Source of the DNA: Jimgerdemannia flammicorona
Lineage: Eukaryota; Mucoromycota; Endogonomycetes; Endogonales; Endogonaceae
Direction: 5' to 3'
Assembly: GCA_003990745.1 (NCBI GenBank)
Contig: RBNI01004512.1
Coordinates: forward strand, 1 to 13,926
DNA: 13,926 nucleotides
In this document: positions 9,823 to 13,926 of the stretch, piece after piece
Position numbering within the stretch: position 1 is the first letter of the stretch
Layout: each line of letters opens with the position of its first letter
Program-made: the position numbers and the translations under genes
Notes under the pieces: generated by a model
What the model saw: only the letters and a program-made list of their open reading frames with translations
Told to the model about the DNA's origin: nothing
The model's database searches: none

Positions 9823-10346
9823 CATACGATCGGTTTGTTGCATTAACCACTAATAATAATAACATGCCATTATTAGGTACTTGACGGGAATAGCCATACA
9901 CAGCGCTGCTCAATTTTCTTTGATAGTCGTTTCGCTCGTTTATTCTCCCAAACACTTTAAAGATCTGGACATAAACAGGGTCGCTGCAATGGTTTTCCTC
10001 CGGTATGTGATTGATTGCATGCGCGCATTGCTATACATTATCATTTGACCTCTTTCTTATATATCGACCTCACACAGAGTTTTATCGCATTATTTTTAAA
10101 AAAAAATAAAAATAAAAATAAAAATAAAATAAAAAAAGGGTGATTATGCTCAGTTTCTTAGCCTACCCTCCTCCTGACGTAGTCATCATTTTCATAAGGA
10201 AGAGGTTCTTTCCCAGTACTCTCCCGATAGCTGGCGTGCCCGTCACAATTCCGAACAATCTGGGCCGGGAGATTCCATTGAAATCCACGAGCGACATAGC
10301 CTTCTCAACCATGTCGACGGACCCAATTACAACAGACACCATATGA
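9112..10346 (+). CDS. Unrecognised multi-span (probably seven-TM) integral membrane protein, three exons
   Basis: I do not recognise the family. Inferred exons are 9112-9740, 9877-10002 and 10154-10346, joined 948 bases, 315 residues; both introns (136 and 151 bases) interrupt after the second codon base. Hydrophobic spans lie near residues 40-60, 68-86, 100-119, 133-160, 174-193 and 211-232, with a weaker seventh (about 244-267) formed across the last junction and containing Pro-Pro-Pro. Loops after spans 1 and 5 are basic (SHKAYREPSRLR, SMRRSDN), and RKR follows span 7, which suits an N-out, C-in arrangement like that of receptors. The N-terminus carries the glycosylation sequon NAT when read from the second ATG. 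The ATG at 9112 (AAGATGG) has the better start context; the ATG at 9178 (MNATANPL) would give 293 residues and is equally possible. Exon 3 is the least certain: I chose the acceptor GCTCAG at 10153 because it keeps the frame. Confidence 0.55.
9774..9822 (+). repeat. Homopolymer tract of 49 T inside intron 1 of the membrane-protein gene
   Basis: Forty-nine uninterrupted T follow a TA-rich stretch (9752-9772) and precede the probable branch site ACTAATAAT and the acceptor ATTAG at 9876. The tract is within a 136-base intron, so it makes up over a third of it. Its exact length is likely to be unreliable in an assembly. Confidence 0.95.
10098..10137 (+). repeat. A-rich tract with TAAAAA units inside intron 2 of the membrane-protein gene
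   Basis: Forty bases contain only A apart from five single T, arranged as near-regular TAAAAA repeats. They lie 16 bases upstream of the proposed acceptor of exon 3. The tract is complementary, apart from the scattered T, to the 49-T tract in the preceding intron. Confidence 0.9.
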
Positions 10347-11151
10347 TCCGCCTCAGGAATCACGTTTCCGGCCATCGACCCCGTCGTGCGACGGTGCCAG
10401 TTCGCCATGCGAATTGAAGTACCTTCAACCTTGGACCGCAATGTCACGTCGTTTGTTGTGCAAGAAACGGTGTGACCTCGAGATGGATGCTGGCCTTGCC
10501 TTCCTAGCCTCGTGTTCTCTGCTGACGTTTGCCTCCAAAGACCACCCGTCAATCGGGCTGAATCCGATCAGATCGTGTAGGCCATGTACGACACGTGGGC
10601 ACCAACGATGATGACACCTAACATATTTGGGCCTCCAATCCTTTCGTGTATAGTCGAAAAATGAATCATCACGGCGTCTAGTGTAAATAATTTAGTATTT
10701 GTCGGACGATAATTATCACTTTTAGAATGGCTTGTGATCATGTAAATTTGTTCATGTCAATCCTTGTATGTACATGTTTTTATTAATTATATAACCAGCA
10801 ACACCTAGGCTCCAAATAAACAGCGCACGGCAGTAAGTCCATCGTCCGCAGCGGTGGACGGACCAATGGTCCAATGGTGGAGGGACTCAGGATTCCGATT
10901 GCTGTCAGACATGAGTCTGCGACCCCCCCTTTCAGGCAACCGCAATATGTCATTGTCGTACCGGTCCCACATGTTGTCAATCAACAAAGCAATTATTATT
11001 ATTATTATCCTCTTTCCCCTGAATATATACACTGAACACTTTTTTCTTTTTTTTTTTTCTTTTTTTGTGTCGACCAAAGTATCCCCCCTTCCCTTTTCCC
11101 TTCCCCTGGCCTTCTCTTGCTCCTTTATCTAGTGAATAACTTCCCCTTAAA
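10347..11151. promoter_or_regulatory. Intergenic region with the RAX1 promoter
   Basis: Some 800 bases lie between the membrane-protein stop and the RAX1 ATG. The left part (10347-10620) carries short frames on both strands but no recognisable gene. Toward RAX1 there are two CCAAT boxes, an (ATT)n run (10991-11008) and a pyrimidine-rich leader (11039-11125, mainly T then C/T), a common feature just upstream of fungal start codons. The RAX1 start has an A at -3 (AAAATGAC). Confidence 0.55.
10863..10875 (+). promoter_or_regulatory. Paired CCAAT boxes upstream of RAX1
   Basis: CCAAT occurs at 10863-10867 and again at 10871-10875, within ACCAATGGTCCAATGG, about 280 bases before the RAX1 start codon. 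CCAAT is the core bound by the fungal HAP/CBC complex. The pair is visible directly; occupancy and function are inferred. Confidence 0.4.
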
Positions 11152-12764
11152 ATGACAACCTCCTCCGCCAGAGTCCTCGAAGAGGGCCGTCTTTCCCCCG
11201 TACTCCAACGAGAGGAAGTTGATTACGAAAAGCAGCAATTTTCCGAGGTCGGCCTCAACGACACCCCCGACCACGCCCGTCACTTTTCTACCCCCACAAA
11301 CCAGAAGCCCGTCCTCTCCGGCTTCAACACCGACGGCCTGCCCACCCTCGACCAGGTACTCACTCGTAAGACCTTACCCCCGGTCTGCCTTTACAACTAC
11401 TACATCGTCCTTCGTGACCGCCTCCACGCTGAGGAGCAACTCGACTTCTACCTCGACGTCCGACATCACGAGAACCTCTGGCGACGCTTTCTCAAGGACG
11501 CTCGCAAGTCTGGCATCATCACCGAAGAGGACATTCAACAGGGCGGTCACCACCTCTTCAATCGTCTCTCCCATGCCTCCCTAAGCACCACCAACCAGCG
11601 TCCTTCCTCCCGCCTCTCCGACTTCCCCCTCGCCTCCGACCGCCCTTCCTCCCCCTCCACCGGCCGCAACTCGCCCCTTCCCGGCGCTTCGCTCACCAGC
11701 AACCCTAGTAACCGCTACCCGACCTCCGACACTGAAGAGATCAGCACCGACCCGCGCGACCGCGACGACCCGGAGGGGCTGCAGGCCGCCCTGGGCCCTC
11801 GCAACTCCATGGTGGACCCCTCGCAGGCTGGCCGCTCCGCGAAGCCGCGCCCAACCCGTGCAGAGATCAAGGCCTCGGCCGAGCGAATCTACCACAAGTA
11901 TATCATGCCGTCCGCAATTAAGGAGTTGCGTCAGCTCCCCGACCCTGTTCGCCGGAGGATCAAGCAAGCCATCGAGAACGAGGGCCGGGACAATCCGGAG
12001 GTGTTTTTGGAGGCAAAGAAGCTCGTATTCGACGCCATGGAGGTCGAGGCCTTCCCGAGGTTCCTAAGGGCAAAAGTCTGGAGCAACACCACCATTCCCG
12101 AAGCGTTGATACGGTTGGTGATCGGTCTGATATTCCTATTCCTAGGGTTCTCGATGGTACTCAGCTTTGTGTTTTTGGACTGGGGTCCGGATTGGCAAAA
12201 GTGGACTGTCAGGATTTGGGTGAGTAGGATAGAACGAGGTCGCTCGGATATTTATTTTTATTCATGGTCAGACGAGCGATTTGCGATTCGCGATTTGCGA
12301 TTTGCGATTTTATTTTTATTATCATTCCCGTTCTCACTTACCCAATATTAACCTCATTTTTCGGCAACTCTAGGCCATGCTTCCCATCTGGGTCGGCGTC
12401 CTTAATCTCCTCATTTATCAGACGGAATTGGATCCAATTTGGGTCCTAATATTCGGCGTCAGGTTGGTTCATTTTTATTTATTTATTTATTATTCGAATA
12501 ATTATTCGAATAATTTTCGTTTCCCTTCATTTTTTTTAGCATTGCTCCTACTGAGCACATTCTTCTTCCGCCTTTTAACTATGTCATTCCTGCACTCCTT
12601 ATCCAAACCACAGCGAAACCACAACGTTTCATTTCAACCGTATCCGTGAGAAGAAGGTCCACTCAATCCTCATTAGCCGTTCCATCTGGCTCCTGATCGT
12701 CAGCATCTTGATCTCCGCCATCGTCACCCTCATATTCTGCGTCGTACCGGGGCACAGGCTTTAA
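11152..12764 (+). CDS. RAX1: Rax1-type RGS-like membrane protein
   Basis: Yeast Rax1, with Rax2, marks the cell poles for bipolar budding; in filamentous ascomycetes the orthologue is listed among the RGS proteins, which dampen G-protein signalling. Exons: 11152-12219, 12374-12462 and 12614-12764, joined 1308 bases, 435 residues, the same size class as yeast Rax1. Residues 62-120 begin the RGS-like fold (LPTLDQVLTRKTLPPVCLYN, then LDFYLDVRHHENLWRRFL). A Ser/Pro/Arg-rich insert (about 141-232) interrupts it, and it resumes at 236 (AEIKASAERIYHKYI) through FPRFLRAKVW. Three membrane spans follow at about 320-342, 357-384 and 409-430, with REKKVHSILI between the last two and the ending VVPGHRL. 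Intron 1 (154 bases, GTGAGTAGG..CTCTAG) and intron 2 (151 bases, GTTGGT..CCACAG) both carry tandem repeats. I chose the acceptor at 12613 because it gives GVS|ETTTFHFNRIREKK; the TTTTTTTAG at 12539 leads to a stop before the third span. Confidence 0.88.
12276..12310 (+). repeat. Five tandem copies of a 7-base unit (GCGATTT) in RAX1 intron 1
   Basis: Five contiguous units GCGATTT occur, the second differing as GCGATTC. The array lies about 60 bases upstream of the acceptor and is clearly a small minisatellite. Confidence 0.92.
12490..12513 (+). repeat. Tandem pair of 12-base palindromes in RAX1 intron 2
   Basis: TTATTCGAATAA is its own reverse complement and occurs twice back to back (12490-12501 and 12502-12513). 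It directly follows a (TTTA)n run (about 12474-12489). The 24 bases can fold as one or two hairpins within the 151-base intron. Confidence 0.9.
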
Positions 12765-13197
12765 GTGTCGTGGGTGGGCGGCATGGCGGATGGGTCAGGT
12801 CAGTCGATTATAAAACATGCGGCGGAAGTTTCGATTCGCCGCCTGAAGTGAGCGATTTTCTGGAGATGCCCGGTTTAAACTGGGACTCACCCATGGATTG
12901 TGATGTCTGTGTGGGAGAAAGCTACAGCGCGCTGTTCGATTTCCCCCCACCTTCCTAATGAACTTGTAATTTTCTTTGCTTTGTGTCCTGATTCGTGTGG
13001 ATTGGGGCGAGCGAGGTCGTCGAAGGATGCAACTCGACCATAAAATGCCAGCCCATCCGTCTCGAATTATATACCCTCTGTAATCAGTACTTTTATTTTC
13101 TTGCAAAGTGCAATTTTTAGAGTGACAGTTTATTAATGGTTGGGACAGGGCTGAGTTGTAATTTTTGGAATTCTATACAAAACACATCTCAGTCAAA

Positions 13198-13272
13198 ATA
13201 ATTAGTACTCGAGATATTTTTAGACATCCTTGACAGGCCGTGCGCGGTGTTACGGCATTGTGTACTAATTAT
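13198..13272. repeat. 11-bp perfect inverted repeat with 53-base spacer
   Basis: ATAATTAGTAC (13198-13208) is matched by its reverse complement GTACTAATTAT (13262-13272). The whole unit is 75 bases. No clear target-site duplication flanks it, so a miniature transposon is possible but not shown; a hairpin in an RNA or a chance match are alternatives. Confidence 0.6.
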
Positions 13273-13824
13273 CTATAATGGTCCGTGCATTGCATAGATG
13301 CTTCCAAATGAGGACACTTGGATCTTTCATTCGCCCATACTATGCTCGCTCTTTTCATACTATTATGCGAATAATAGATGAATATATATTATTTATTTGG
13401 TTAAACTTGACAAGTATGAAAGATTATACAAAAAACGTGCAAGCAAAAAAGAAGGTGAAAGGTTATTTTGACGCGGGTGAGTTGGTACATAGTAGTGAGT
13501 CGCGTATATCGACTACTTTGTACTTTTCACATCAAAGGAACTGCCTGTACAGAACAGTCATTTGATTGACGCAATTTATTGAAATGCACAAGGACATCAT
13601 GCTTTTACCAAAATAATACCGTAAAACATTCAAGATCTCGGCTCGTAGACTAATATAAACGTGGAAGAGACAATAGTGCAATATGTCAGAGCTACTCCAA
13701 AGAAACGTCTTCCAGGCAACCGAATGTTTCACTTACTGCGTTCTTCCAGTATTACGTTCTCTTCCGACGAATCCAATACCCAGTTCGTTGTCAAGATATG
13801 TGGTAATTGTGACCGCCTGCGGGA

Positions 13825-13845
13825 GTGACATTTCCGAAATGTCAC
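13825..13845. repeat. 21-base hairpin palindrome (9-bp arms, 3-base loop)
   Basis: GTGACATTT, CCG, AAATGTCAC: the arms are perfectly complementary. Arms of this length suggest a dimeric protein-binding site or a small RNA hairpin. It lies just before the C-rich right end, with no gene assigned beside it. Confidence 0.7.
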
Positions 13846-13872
13846 CATCAGGGTTTGAACAAAAAACAAAAC

Positions 13873-13926
13873 ACCCCTCCCCCTCCTCTCTTCCCCCCCT
13901 CTCCCCTCCCCTCCCCTCTTCCCCCC
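13873..13926. repeat. C/T low-complexity tract at the right edge
   Basis: From 13873 to the end the plus strand is almost only C and T (CCCCTCCCC-type units), ending in six C. It mirrors the G/A tract at the left edge. Confidence 0.9.

Larger units (their letters stand above)
12765..13926. other. RAX1 downstream region and right window end
   Basis: About 1.16 kb contain no convincing gene. The first 300 bases probably hold the RAX1 3' untranslated region. A 103-codon minus frame (12795-13106) and smaller frames (13278-13565 plus, 13532-13732 minus) show no family resemblance. The stretch becomes AT-rich from 13110 on, carries an inverted repeat and a palindrome listed separately, and ends in a C/T tract (13873-13926). 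Confidence 0.6.

Noticed and set aside
10078..10099. Acceptor CACACAG giving a very short exon 3 for the membrane-protein gene
   Set aside because: It would end after seven codons at a TAA just before the A-rich tract. It is a good-looking splice site, so a truncated isoform remains possible, but the longer form gives a better membrane protein.
10184..10414. Alternative exon 3 for the membrane-protein gene using acceptor CGTAG at 10183
   Set aside because: It is phase-compatible and gives a 76-residue His/Arg-rich tail, but it drops the hydrophobic segment DVVIIFI needed for a seventh span. Not fully excluded without transcripts.
10163..10552. 129-codon minus-strand frame over the last exon of the membrane-protein gene
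   Set aside because: It is antisense to the proposed exon 3 and resembles no known family. If exon 3 were disproved, this frame should be looked at again.
12795..13106. 103-codon minus-strand frame downstream of RAX1
   Set aside because: No homology cue, lies in the probable RAX1 3' region, and lacks features of a coding gene.
13831..13839. Heat-shock element in TTTCCGAAA
   Set aside because: The element needs TTC and GAA separated by two bases; here they overlap by one position in TTCCGAA, so it does not fit.

Overview
This is a stretch of fungal nuclear DNA, most likely from a filamentous ascomycete. Its genes carry short introns (87-259 bases visible) with GT..AG borders. The recognisable proteins are fungal types: a Dnf3-like lipid flippase, the ATP-synthase assembly factor Atp10, the Iml2/TTC39-type TPR protein and the RGS-like bud-site protein Rax1. 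Six introns in ATP10 suggest an intron-rich lineage within Pezizomycotina, but the class cannot be fixed from this window. Both ends of the window run out in poly-G/poly-C and purine/pyrimidine tracts, as expected of a short assembly contig.

Layout. The left half is read from the minus strand: the 5' end of a P4-ATPase gene (173-1172, continuing off the left edge through an intron), ATP10 (1900-3512, seven exons) and IML2 (3916-6631, three exons). A block of about 2.5 kb (6632-9111) without a convincing gene follows. The right half is read from the plus strand: an unrecognised multi-span membrane protein (9112-10346, three exons) and RAX1 (11152-12764, three exons). The last 1.16 kb holds RAX1 downstream sequence, an 11-bp inverted repeat, a 21-bp palindrome and a C-rich end.

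The genes do not form an obvious pathway. Three act in lipid, mitochondrial or proteostasis housekeeping (Dnf3-like flippase, Atp10, Iml2). Two are receptor- or RGS-like membrane proteins (the putative 7-TM protein and Rax1). They lie 0.8 kb apart in the same orientation, but a functional link is only speculation.

The most unusual signals are these: (i) the putative 7-TM gene has a 49-T tract in one intron and a 40-base A-rich tract in the next, flanking a symmetric, frame-preserving exon; (ii) three exact Pol III B-box matches lie between 1456 and 3573 without a tRNA; (iii) IML2 has an intron that is stop-free and a multiple of three; (iv) RAX1 introns contain small tandem arrays. I found no CRISPR array, rRNA, complete tRNA or autonomous transposon. 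Exon borders were worked out by hand from reading frame, splice consensus and family resemblance; none has transcript support here.
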